DNA from: CAKRHR01 sp964423195
GTDB taxonomy: Bacteria > Bacillota > Clostridia > Lachnospirales > Lachnospiraceae
Length of the DNA stretch: 27,790 nucleotides
Direction: 5' to 3'
Assembly (NCBI GenBank): GCA_964423195.1
Contig: CAYRDY010000016.1
Coordinates: forward strand, 1-27,790
Positions 1-6,284 of this stretch are shown in pieces (the first letter of the stretch is position 1; each line of letters starts with the position of its first letter). The position numbers and the translations under genes are program-made. The notes under the pieces are model-generated. The model was not told where the DNA came from, made no database searches, and saw nothing but the letters and a program-made list of their open reading frames with translations.

Positions 1-121
1 TGCCATGGTCAAAAGCTATATAGAGACATGCAGGCGAAACGGCATAAATGAGATCAGTGCCCTGACGAGGCTGTGCGCGGGAAACCCGATGACAGTAGCA
101 GAAATATTTTCCGATGGGTGA
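1..121 (+). CDS. 3' end of an unidentified protein, possibly a transposase (partial)
   Basis: An open frame enters from the left edge (codons from base 2) and ends at TGA 119-121, giving about 39 residues that begin AMVKSYIETCRRNGIN and end MTVAEIFSDG. The alternation of a basic helix (SYIETCRRNGINE) with a short second helix resembles the last residues of some DDE transposases (IS66-like), but this is a weak impression from a short tail and not an identification. The gene starts outside the window. It reads in the same direction as the restriction gene, with a 218-base gap. If it is a transposase, it would mark the left edge of the accessory stretch. Confidence 0.45.
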   Translation, partial: AMVKSYIETCRRNGINEISALTRLCAGNPMTVAEIFSDG

Positions 122-339
122 TCGACCATACGGCATCTTGGATAGTTATTGATTTTCCTTCTTGTATAGCTTGTAGTAGGAAGGAGTATTTAGCATGCCT
201 AAAAATTCCCTGTGAATAGTAACTTTCAATGCACTGTAAAATATATCATGTATCATTTTTGTGGCAATCTTGTGTTGCATATGCTATACTGATGTTATTC
301 AATTTAGCTAAAATCCAGTTGCCATTATGAGGTGATCAC
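122..339 (+). promoter_or_regulatory. Leader and promoter region of the restriction-modification gene
   Basis: AT-rich gap without a gene. The best promoter is an extended -10 element, TGCTATACT at 282-290, with no convincing -35. The ribosome binding site is the GAGGTGATC just before the ATG at 340. A partial inverted repeat (TCCTTC near 154, GAAGGA near 178) could be a weak hairpin ending the upstream gene, but it has no clean T-run. Confidence 0.5.
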
Positions 340-3117
340 ATGACGGATACGGAGCAAAAGCAAGCCGCCAGAAAATTCGCGGCGTTTTGGAAAGATAAAG
401 GATACGAAAAAGGGCAGAGCCAGGCGTTCTGGCTGTCTCTCTTGCGGGATGTCTTCGGCGTTGAGCATCCGGAAGAATTCATCATTTTTGAGGAGCAGGT
501 ACACTTAGACCACACCAGCTTTATCGACGGCACAATTCCGGCGACAAAAGTCCTCATCGAGCAAAAGGGGCTGGGGAAGGATTTGAACAAGCCCATCAGG
601 CAGTCGGACGGGACGCTCCTCAACCCTTTCCAGCAGGCGAAACGGTATATTTTGGAACTGCCGGTGTCCCAGCACCCGCGCTGGGTTGTGACATGCAATT
701 TCGCGGAATTCTATGTCTACGATATGGAAAAGCCCGGCGGGGAGCCTGAGGTCATCAAGCTTGTTGATCTGGAGAAGGACTATTATCGGCTGCAGTTCCT
801 TGTCGATACGGGAAATGAGCATCTGAAGCGCGAGATGGAAGTCTCCATCACCGCGGGCGAGATCGTCGGGCTGCTCTACGACGCCATCTTGAGGCAATAC
901 AAAGATCCGACAAACAAAAACACGCTGCGCAGCCTGAATATCCTCTGCGTCCGTCTGGTGTTTTGCTTATACTCTGAGGATGCCGGCGTCTTCGGTCGGC
1001 GCGGGATGTTCCACGACTACTTGAGCCACTATGACGCCATCCGTACACGGAAAGCGCTGATCGAACTGTTTCAGGTGTTGGACACGCCGCTTGACGAGCG
1101 CGATCCGTATCTGGAACCGGAGCTTGCGGTCTTTCCCTATGTCAATGGCAGCCTTTTCGCCGATGAGAATATCGAGATCCCCATGTTCACCGATGAGATC
1201 AGGGAACTCTTGCTGCACAAAGCCAGCGAGGATTTCGACTGGTCGGAGATCAGCCCCACGATCTTCGGCGCGGTGTTTGAGAGCACGCTGAACCCTGAGA
1301 CACGGCGCTCCGGCGGGATGCACTACACCTCGATCGAAAACATCCACAAGGTCATTGACCCGCTGTTCCTCGACGGGCTGAAAAAGGAACTGGAAGAAAT
1401 CAAGGGTATTTCGGTGGAGCGCGTCCGCAGGCAAAAACTTGAGGCGTACCAACGGAAACTGGCCTCGATCCGTTTTTTGGATCCCGCATGCGGTTCTGGC
1501 AATTTTTTGACCGAGACTTACCTTAGCCTCCGCCGGCTGGAGAATGAGACGCTTTCCCTCCTCCATCAGGGGCAGATCATGCTGGATGTCGGGAACCCGA
1601 TCAAGGTCTCGATCAGTCAGTTTTACGGGATCGAGATCAACGATTTTGCCGTGACGGTGGCCAAGACCGCCCTGTGGATCGCCGAGAGCCAGATGATGAA
1701 AGAGACGGAGGCGGTCGTCCATATGTCTCTCGACTTCCTGCCGCTCACGACGAACGCGAACATTGCGGAGGGCAACGCGCTGCGGCTCGACTGGGAAAGT
1801 GTGGTGCCGAAATGTGAGCTATCGTATATCATGGGCAATCCGCCGTTTGTCGGGGCACGGATGATGGATGCTGAGCAGAAAAGAGACCTGAATTCGGTAT
1901 TCCCCGGGTGGAAGAACGCCGGAAACCTGGACTACGTGACCTGCTGGTACAAGAAATGCGCGGATTTTATGGCGGGCACATCCGTGCGCTCCGCATTGGT
2001 CTCCACTAATTCGGTGACACAGGGCGAGTCTGTGGCGAACCTCTGGAAACCGCTGTTTGAGGCGGGCGTCCACATTGACTTCGCGCACCGCACGTTCCGC
2101 TGGGACAGCGAGGCGAAGATCAAGGCGCACGTACACTGCGTGATTGTCGGCTTCAGCATCGCGCCGAACCCCGCGCCAAAAGTCATCTTCTCGGCAGACC
2201 GGCCGCAGATTGTGAAGAATATTAATGGTTATCTGTTAGATGGGGAAAATATTTTTATCGAACGCCGTCAAAAGCCTATTTCTGATGTTCCTCAAATCTT
2301 TCTTGGCGGGCAGCCAATAGATGATGGCAATTTGACTTTGACGGAAGAAGAAAAAGATGAACTTTCCGGCAAAGAACCTTTGGCGAAGCAATTTATTCGA
2401 CCATTCATGATGGGACAGGATTTTATAAAGCGCCGCCCACGTTACTGTATTTGGCTTGTTGGCGCTGATCCGGCTGTATTGAAAAAATGTCCGCTCATCA
2501 TGGAACGGGTAAAGCGCGTCCGGGATTTCAGACTTGCGAGCAAACGCATAAATACATTAAGGGCGGCCGAGACACCTACACTTTTCGGTGCAGTCTATGC
2601 GTGCGAGGGCAATTATGTGGCGATTCCAAAAGTTTCTTCTGAGCATCGCAGATATGTGCCTATGGATTTTTTATCCGGTGAAGTGATCCCTGGAGATAAG
2701 CTATTTACTATGCAGAACGCGACACTATACCATTTCGGTGTATTGACATCCAATGTCCATATGGCATGGATGCGGGCGGTGTGCGGCAGATTAAAGAGTG
2801 ATTACAGTTATTCAAATACCATCGTTTACAACAATTTCCCGTGGCCAAATCCCACCGACGCCCAGAGAGCCCGTATTGAGAAAACCGCGCAGGCGATTCT
2901 TGACGCCCGTGCGCTCTATCCAAACGCCAGTTTCGCCGATCTCTATGATGAAATCACCATGCCTCCGGAACTGCGCAAAGCCCATCAGGATAACGACCGT
3001 TCCGTCATGCAGGCATACGGATTCTCAATAAAAGACATGACTGAGAGCAAGTGTGTGGCGGAATTGATGAAGATGTATCAGCAGCTTGTGGAAAAATCCA
3101 CTGAAGTGAAAAAATAA
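340..3117 (+). CDS. MmeI-like type IIL restriction-modification enzyme (fused endonuclease and adenine methyltransferase)
   Basis: A 925-residue protein, close to the 919 residues of MmeI. Type IIL enzymes join an N-terminal nuclease, a helical spacer, a gamma-class N6-adenine methyltransferase and a target recognition domain in one chain; they methylate one strand of an asymmetric site and cut at a distance. Visible here: a PD-(D/E)XK-type nuclease motif FIDG...LIEQKG (D63, E74, K76), SAM-binding motif I DPACGSGNF (D381-F389), motif IV NPPF (N500-F503), then a recognition region at about 625-840 and a short helical C-terminus (TDAQRARIEKTAQAIL). All catalytic motifs are intact, so it should be active as both enzymes, and no separate nuclease gene is expected. 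The recognition region is more AT-rich than the flanks, which suggests specificity exchange. A second copy of the C-terminal segment lies at about 6031. Start: ATG behind GAGGTGATC. Confidence 0.9.
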   Translation: MTDTEQKQAARKFAAFWKDKGYEKGQSQAFWLSLLRDVFGVEHPEEFIIFEEQVHLDHTSFIDGTIPATKVLIEQKGLGKDLNKPIRQSDGTLLNPFQQAKRYILELPVSQHPRWVVTCNFAEFYVYDMEKPGGEPEVIKLVDLEKDYYRLQFLVDTGNEHLKREMEVSITAGEIVGLLYDAILRQYKDPTNKNTLRSLNILCVRLVFCLYSEDAGVFGRRGMFHDYLSHYDAIRTRKALIELFQVLDTPLDERDPYLEPELAVFPYVNGSLFADENIEIPMFTDEIRELLLHKASEDFDWSEISPTIFGAVFESTLNPETRRSGGMHYTSIENIHKVIDPLFLDGLKKELEEIKGISVERVRRQKLEAYQRKLASIRFLDPACGSGNFLTETYLSLRRLENETLSLLHQGQIMLDVGNPIKVSISQFYGIEINDFAVTVAKTALWIAESQMMKETEAVVHMSLDFLPLTTNANIAEGNALRLDWESVVPKCELSYIMGNPPFVGARMMDAEQKRDLNSVFPGWKNAGNLDYVTCWYKKCADFMAGTSVRSALVSTNSVTQGESVANLWKPLFEAGVHIDFAHRTFRWDSEAKIKAHVHCVIVGFSIAPNPAPKVIFSADRPQIVKNINGYLLDGENIFIERRQKPISDVPQIFLGGQPIDDGNLTLTEEEKDELSGKEPLAKQFIRPFMMGQDFIKRRPRYCIWLVGADPAVLKKCPLIMERVKRVRDFRLASKRINTLRAAETPTLFGAVYACEGNYVAIPKVSSEHRRYVPMDFLSGEVIPGDKLFTMQNATLYHFGVLTSNVHMAWMRAVCGRLKSDYSYSNTIVYNNFPWPNPTDAQRARIEKTAQAILDARALYPNASFADLYDEITMPPELRKAHQDNDRSVMQAYGFSIKDMTESKCVAELMKMYQQLVEKSTEVKK

Positions 3118-3145
3118 TCCATGCCTATCCCAGTATCATTAAGAT

Positions 3146-3177
3146 AAGCCGGGATGCAATGTTCCGGCTTTCTTTCT
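3146..3177 (+). terminator. Intrinsic terminator of the restriction-modification gene
   Basis: A perfect 7-bp stem AAGCCGG (3146-3152) / CCGGCTT (3164-3170) with an 11-base loop runs into a T-rich tract (TTTCTTTCT). It lies 29 bases after the stop codon, where a terminator is expected. Confidence 0.75.
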
Positions 3178-3432
3178 ACACTAAAATCCGTTAAGTTAAT
3201 GATGCTGATAGAAAATACCGCTCTCCGGGTGTGCAGTAGAACGGTATTTTCATCATCGGGTTGGTTCGTATGGTATCTGCTGGGCAGCCTATGTTATGCT
3301 TTGCCGGGACATAGAGCTTGCCTGTCCTGTAAATTTTCAGGTGGAAAAGGACGCCTGGTATAAGATCGGTATCGGGCCGTTTCCGGCAGAAAGGGCTCTC
3401 CCTGATATCATTATATAAAAATACTGCTTTGA
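3178..3432. other. Gene-free stretch with a 10-bp inverted repeat
   Basis: No gene is supported here. A perfect 10-bp inverted repeat GAAAATACCG (3211-3220) / CGGTATTTTC (3242-3251) encloses 21 bases, and the flanks extend it imperfectly (GATGCTGATA on the left, ATCATCGG on the right). It could be a second hairpin or a remnant of a small mobile element end. Plus-strand frame 3212-3418 reads a protein-like tail (DAWYKIGIGPFPAERALPDI) but has no start and no family I recognise, so it may be a gene remnant. Confidence 0.4.
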
Positions 3433-3753
3433 TCATTCAACATATTCCGCAGCCGTACGGATGTCTTCAAGGATCTCTTCCCTCCATTTGGAATCCTCGA
3501 CTTTCTGCGCACGTCGTCGCAGACATTCCAGAAATTCTTTACTACGGCTTCTGTCCATAATGTCATCAAAGACTTCACTGAGCCAGTACAGTTCCTCGTC
3601 TGAACATTCATTGTCGATGAAATGAATGGATTTGCTGACGTCTAAGGTAAACTGTTTGATTTCCGCATCCCACCATGGATCTGCATAATAGAAAGCGCCC
3701 GGTGAGACGATTCGCTCTTTTATGACTTTGTGGTATTGCTGAAAGTCCTGCAT
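3433..3753 (-). CDS. Probable immunity protein of the EndoU toxin
   Basis: 106 residues, small, acidic and mostly helical, starting MQDFQQYHKVIKER. I do not recognise a named immunity family. The role is inferred from position: the gene starts 4 bases after the stop codon of the EndoU-type toxin gene, in the same direction, with GGAGG (3761-3765) 7 bases before its ATG. This is the standard layout of polymorphic toxin-immunity pairs, where the small downstream gene encodes a dedicated inhibitor that binds the toxin domain. A longer reading frame reaches 3825, but it would begin inside the toxin gene without a ribosome binding site. The alternative is an unrelated small cytoplasmic protein. 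No terminator is obvious after it. Confidence 0.65.
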   Translation of the reverse strand: MQDFQQYHKVIKERIVSPGAFYYADPWWDAEIKQFTLDVSKSIHFIDNECSDEELYWLSEVFDDIMDRSRSKEFLECLRRRAQKVEDSKWREEILEDIRTAAEYVE

Positions 3754-3757
3754 ACAA

Positions 3758-4246
3758 TTACCTCCGTTTCTTCTTGCGGGTAGGCTGATACTTCGAGTCT
3801 GGGAAAATGGTAGCAACTTGACCATGAGTTTTAATTACACCGACTCTCACACCCTTATATGTTCCCCAAATAATTACGCCATCTTTCACTCCGCGATTAT
3901 ATTTTAATCCGGAGACATGCTCTCCGGCACGTATCATATCCCGTTGAGTCCATTTCTTCGGGAACCATGCCATACCTGTTCCGAATTTCTTGTTTTTATC
4001 ATGTATTGACGGAATATTTCCCACACGAACACCGTTGGGATATGTTTTGACAATGTTATACTTGATCCCATTCTTATCCATAACATCGAGTGCGCTTTGT
4101 CCATGTCCACCGCTTTTGATATTTTGAATCTTCCCAGTTCTTGGATTTCTCGTATATCTGCCATCGAAAGAGTGGATCAAAGCGCCATGATGAACCCTTT
4201 TGCTTCCATGGGATGTGTAATAACGTCCGGATTCACCCGTTCCCAT
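3758..4246 (-). CDS. EndoU-type RNase toxin domain protein
   Basis: 162 residues. The pattern GGHGQ (H48), then KTYPNGVRVGNIP, FGTGMAWFPKKWT, a conserved-looking H110, and GVRVGVIKTHGQVATIFP (K139, T146) matches bacterial EndoU nuclease domains, found at the C-termini of contact-dependent and other polymorphic toxins; studied members cleave tRNA or other RNA. H48, H110, K139 and T146 are candidate catalytic residues. The tail is basic (TRKKKRR). There is no signal peptide, secretion domain or membrane segment, so the protein is a bare toxin domain. The start at 4246 was chosen because GGAGG (4256-4260) lies 9 bases upstream. The frame stays open upstream to 4324, overlapping the end of the DUF4417 gene in the +1 frame. 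It may have been separated from an ancestral DUF4417-EndoU fusion. It lies between the DUF4417 gene and the probable immunity gene. Confidence 0.75.
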   Translation of the reverse strand: MGTGESGRYYTSHGSKRVHHGALIHSFDGRYTRNPRTGKIQNIKSGGHGQSALDVMDKNGIKYNIVKTYPNGVRVGNIPSIHDKNKKFGTGMAWFPKKWTQRDMIRAGEHVSGLKYNRGVKDGVIIWGTYKGVRVGVIKTHGQVATIFPDSKYQPTRKKKRR

Positions 4247-4247
4247 A

Positions 4248-4913
4248 TCATACCGCCTCCCTTCGCTTCTGCGAAGTCCAATCCATGTAATGGAAATATC
4301 GCAGCCGAGGCGGTAAATCAGCAAAGACGTTATCAGGCATTGCTCCGTGAATGAGCACGATCTCCGGTTCCAGATATTTCAGCATGGCATGGAACCCGTC
4401 ATGGAAATGCTTCTGGTTCTCATTTCTGCGAATACAGCCAAAAGTGCTGACCGAAACAATTCCGTGTTTGGGAACACCGAGAAAAGAAAACGGAACATCG
4501 CTAAAGACAGGCGTATAGCTACGTTCATCTCCCCAACGGATGTTGGGGTATACGTTCAGACCTTGCTCCTGCATGTAACACCCGGCCGAGCGGTTCAAAT
4601 ATGTATTCGCAATCTGAAGGGCAAGCGGCATATCCCGATATAATGAGGTGTCTGGACTGATTATTCCGGGAAAATGATAAAACTGCTCGATGTAACGCTC
4701 CGGGTTTTGCAGAAAATCGCGGAACACCGCATCATGTTCGTAAAAATGCACATACTCGCTGCAGGATGCAGAGTATTTCATCTTAGAGAATGGGATTAAA
4801 TTCTTTGGTACCTCCATCCTCTTTGGAAGAGACATCTGTGGAATATCAAATATACTTTCAAATTCAGCCCCGGCAACAAGCCAGGAAAAATAACCATCAT
4901 CGATTATTTTCAT
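4248..4913 (-). CDS. DUF4417 family protein
   Basis: 221 residues. The stretch GIISPDTSLYRDMPLALQIA, then GLNVYPNIRWGDERSY, then VSTFGCIRRNENQKHF and LEPEIVLIHGAMPDNVF matches the DUF4417 pattern (SPD-YRDMPL-PN-RWGDERSY-GC). The family is common in Clostridia, phages and integrated elements and has no established biochemical function. The gene leads the toxin cassette: its stop codon (TGA 4248-4250) overlaps the toxin ribosome binding region, and the toxin ATG begins two bases beyond. Start: ATG at 4913 behind GGAAAGGATC. This close coupling suggests DUF4417 works with the EndoU protein, for example as a carrier or regulator, which is inference. A leader hairpin (CCGTC / GACGG at 4929-4945) lies just upstream. 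Confidence 0.8.
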   Translation of the reverse strand: MKIIDDGYFSWLVAGAEFESIFDIPQMSLPKRMEVPKNLIPFSKMKYSASCSEYVHFYEHDAVFRDFLQNPERYIEQFYHFPGIISPDTSLYRDMPLALQIANTYLNRSAGCYMQEQGLNVYPNIRWGDERSYTPVFSDVPFSFLGVPKHGIVSVSTFGCIRRNENQKHFHDGFHAMLKYLEPEIVLIHGAMPDNVFADLPPRLRYFHYMDWTSQKRREAV

Positions 4914-5015
4914 AAAATGATCCTTTCCCCGTCATAGATAGACGGCAACTTAGAGTTCTCTGGATTTAGACCATTCGCACAAAATATTTGAGCATAGAGA
5001 ACAGTTGATCGTGCA

Positions 5016-5035
5016 ATAAGTCAAAATTGACTTAT
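5016..5035. promoter_or_regulatory. 20-bp palindromic operator over the -35 element
   Basis: ATAAGTCAA (5016-5024), two A, TTGACTTAT (5027-5035) is a perfect 9-bp inverted repeat. It contains the -35 hexamer TTGACT of the plus-strand promoter and the same hexamer on the minus strand facing the DUF4417 gene. This is the expected place for a dimeric repressor site that could control both directions. The minus-strand -10 is weak, so divergent use is uncertain. Confidence 0.6.
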
Positions 5036-5055
5036 AGGAAAGGATATGCTATAAT
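5027..5055 (+). promoter_or_regulatory. Near-consensus sigma-A promoter for a short transcript
   Basis: TTGACT (5027-5032), a 17-base spacer and TATAAT (5050-5055). It is among the best promoters in the window, yet no credible gene follows on this strand before the terminator at 5100-5145. The -10 overlaps the left arm of an 11-bp inverted repeat, GGATATGCTAT (5042-5052) / ATAGCATATCC (5078-5088). Confidence 0.75.
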
Positions 5056-5061
5056 AAATTT

Positions 5062-5145
5062 CGTAGCGACGGTTATCATAGCATATCCGCCTTGGAAAAG
5101 CGTTTCGCGTGTTGTGCCAGCAACTCATGAAATGCTTTTTCTTTT
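5062..5145 (+). ncRNA. Candidate small RNA of about 80 nt
   Basis: This span is defined by the promoter at 5027-5055 (expected start near 5062) and an intrinsic terminator. The terminator hairpin pairs GCGTTTC (5100-5106) with GAAATGC (5129-5135) and GTGTTG (5109-5114) with CAACTC (5121-5126), with a TGCCAG loop, and is followed by TTTTTCTTTTCC. There is no ribosome binding site with a matching ORF inside. The 5' part holds the right arm of the inverted repeat at 5042-5088. It could be a regulatory or antisense-type RNA linked to the toxin cassette, or the leader of a lost gene. No known RNA family is recognised. Confidence 0.5.
5100..5145 (+). terminator. Intrinsic terminator of the candidate small RNA
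   Basis: An imperfect 15-position stem (arms 5100-5114 and 5121-5135; one G-T pair and two to three mismatches or wobbles) with a 6-base loop. TTTTTCTTTT follows immediately at 5136-5145, typical of Rho-independent termination on the plus strand. Confidence 0.65.
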
Positions 5146-5213
5146 CCTGTTTACAAGCAAAGGCACCATCTCCTTAACAATTGATAAAAAATTGACTCAT
5201 CGCCGTACGTACA

Positions 5214-5618
5214 TTATTTTAAACCGAAACCGGTGTCACTGCTCTCTACACTGTCAGATGTTTTTTTGACTAAAGAGATGTACAATATTTGGGTTTCGGG
5301 ATCATATTGGGCGACATAGCGCTTTGCAGGTTTAAACACCATGCCGGTAAGGCTTGACAGATATTTGACAAAATCTTTACACCCTATCCTGACCCAGCCG
5401 TTTTTCACTCTGCTGTAAAATTTATACGATTTTGCATTTTTCTTGCCATCGTATTTCTTGACACCAATCACCATGTTTTGTGCGTCAAATCCTACAATTA
5501 CCTCCTCCGGGTTGCCTAGGAGTGAAATCGAAGGGGTATTAAAACCTAAGGCATAGTCGCTGATAGTAATGTACGGGGCTCCAGATGATACACAATTCCA
5601 GTCAAAATTAAAATTCAT
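5214..5618 (-). CDS. Conserved-looking hypothetical protein
   Basis: 134 residues beginning MNFNFDWNCVSSGAPYITIS. It has alternating beta-strand-like segments (VIVGFDAQNMVIGVKKY, KRYVAQYDPETQILYISLV), a basic middle and an acidic tail. There is no signal peptide or membrane segment. I associate similar proteins with Clostridia but know no function. The gene is real on signal grounds: GGAGG (5626-5630) lies 7 bases before the ATG, and TTGACT-17-TATAAT stands upstream (5653-5681). The segment IGCKDFVKYLSSLTG could be a small helical contact region. It lies next to the toxin cassette on the same strand but has its own promoter and about 300 bases of separation, so a shared role is only possible. 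The base composition is AT-rich like the rest of the island. Confidence 0.7.
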   Translation of the reverse strand: MNFNFDWNCVSSGAPYITISDYALGFNTPSISLLGNPEEVIVGFDAQNMVIGVKKYDGKKNAKSYKFYSRVKNGWVRIGCKDFVKYLSSLTGMVFKPAKRYVAQYDPETQILYISLVKKTSDSVESSDTGFGLK

Positions 5619-5652
5619 TTCATCACCTCCGGATACAACATTCTTGTTTTAC

Positions 5653-5681
5653 ATTATAAAGCAAAGAATGAAAAAAGTCAA
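5653..5681 (-). promoter_or_regulatory. Sigma-A promoter of the hypothetical gene
   Basis: On the minus strand TTGACT (5676-5681), a 17-base spacer and TATAAT (5653-5658) stand about 35 bases upstream of the ATG at 5618. Both hexamers are consensus or one base off. Confidence 0.8.
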
Positions 5682-6030
5682 CAAAAAAAATCTATCAAGG
5701 CACAATTGCGATATGTACGTGTCAAAAAAAATCAACAGCATACACTGTGCTGTAAAATAGATCTGCCTAAGGAGTCAATTCGAATCGTTGTATTCATCAA
5801 AATAAAAACAATTCACACACTAACCATGTAATAGATTATAGATTTTTCAATTATTTTATAATAGAAAAATTACAACATTTTAAAATCTGACAGAGTAAGA
5901 AACTTTATGACTGAAAATAGCAAAATGAGAAAACATGAAAATAGAGTTATGCGATTCAAATTGTGTAATGACAATGACAACATTTTCACCATCTAAGTGC
6001 TTCGCAAATACCCAAATAGTTCTGGAACTT
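5682..6030. other. AT-rich gene-free stretch
   Basis: About 350 bases, strongly AT-rich, without a supported gene on either strand. It contains an isolated TATAAT at about 5857-5862 without a good -35 and an 8-bp AT-rich inverted repeat around 5840-5876. Nothing in it resembles the upstream part of the MmeI-like gene, so the homology with that gene begins only near 6031. Confidence 0.5.
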
Positions 6031-6156
6031 TCAGATGCCCAAAAAGAAAAGACTGGGCATACCGCGCAGGCGATTCTTGATGCCCGTGCTTTGTATCCTA
6101 AAAGCAGTCTCGACGATCTGCATATCTCCGCGCTTCGTGTTTGGTTGACACAATAA
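6031..6156 (+). pseudogene. Detached C-terminal fragment of an MmeI-like type IIL gene
   Basis: The frame reads SDAQKEKTGHTAQAILDARA then LYPKSSLDDL, which aligns with TDAQRARIEKTAQAILDARA and LYPNASFADL at the end of the complete gene (2854-2943). At DNA level 6061-6089 and 2884-2912 differ at one base in 29. After DDL the reading diverges and ends at TAA (6154-6156). The rest of the enzyme is absent upstream. This is a remnant of a second type IIL gene or a partial duplication. It bounds the toxin cassette on the right, while the intact gene bounds it on the left. Its last codons contain the -35 hexamer of the MATE promoter. Confidence 0.75.
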
Positions 6157-6173
6157 GCATCATCGGGTACAAT
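6145..6173 (+). promoter_or_regulatory. Sigma-A promoter of the MATE transporter gene
   Basis: TTGACA (6145-6150), 17 bases, TACAAT (6168-6173); the -35 is perfect. A hairpin CGGTTTGG (6201-6208) / CTAAACCG (6215-6222) lies in the roughly 105-base leader and could be an operator or leader structure. A short direct repeat of GACAGATGAACC (about 6235 and 6253) precedes the ribosome binding site. Confidence 0.75.
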
Positions 6174-6284
6174 AGACAAGGAAAAGGGCAATGATCTCAT
6201 CGGTTTGGACAAAACTAAACCGTGACAGATTTTTGACAGATGAACCATAAAAAGACAGATGAACCGCAAAAGGAGGGCTTGAAA

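Noticed and set aside
967..1722. Long minus-strand frame of 251 codons inside the restriction gene
   Set aside because: It is antisense to the clear MmeI-like coding sequence, has no ribosome binding site and shows no family pattern.
3154..3363. Plus-strand frame of 69 codons
   Set aside because: It starts inside the terminator hairpin of the restriction gene and has no recognisable pattern.
5027..5269. Plus-strand frame of 80 codons
   Set aside because: It begins inside the -35 hexamer, upstream of the predicted transcript start, and has no ribosome binding site.
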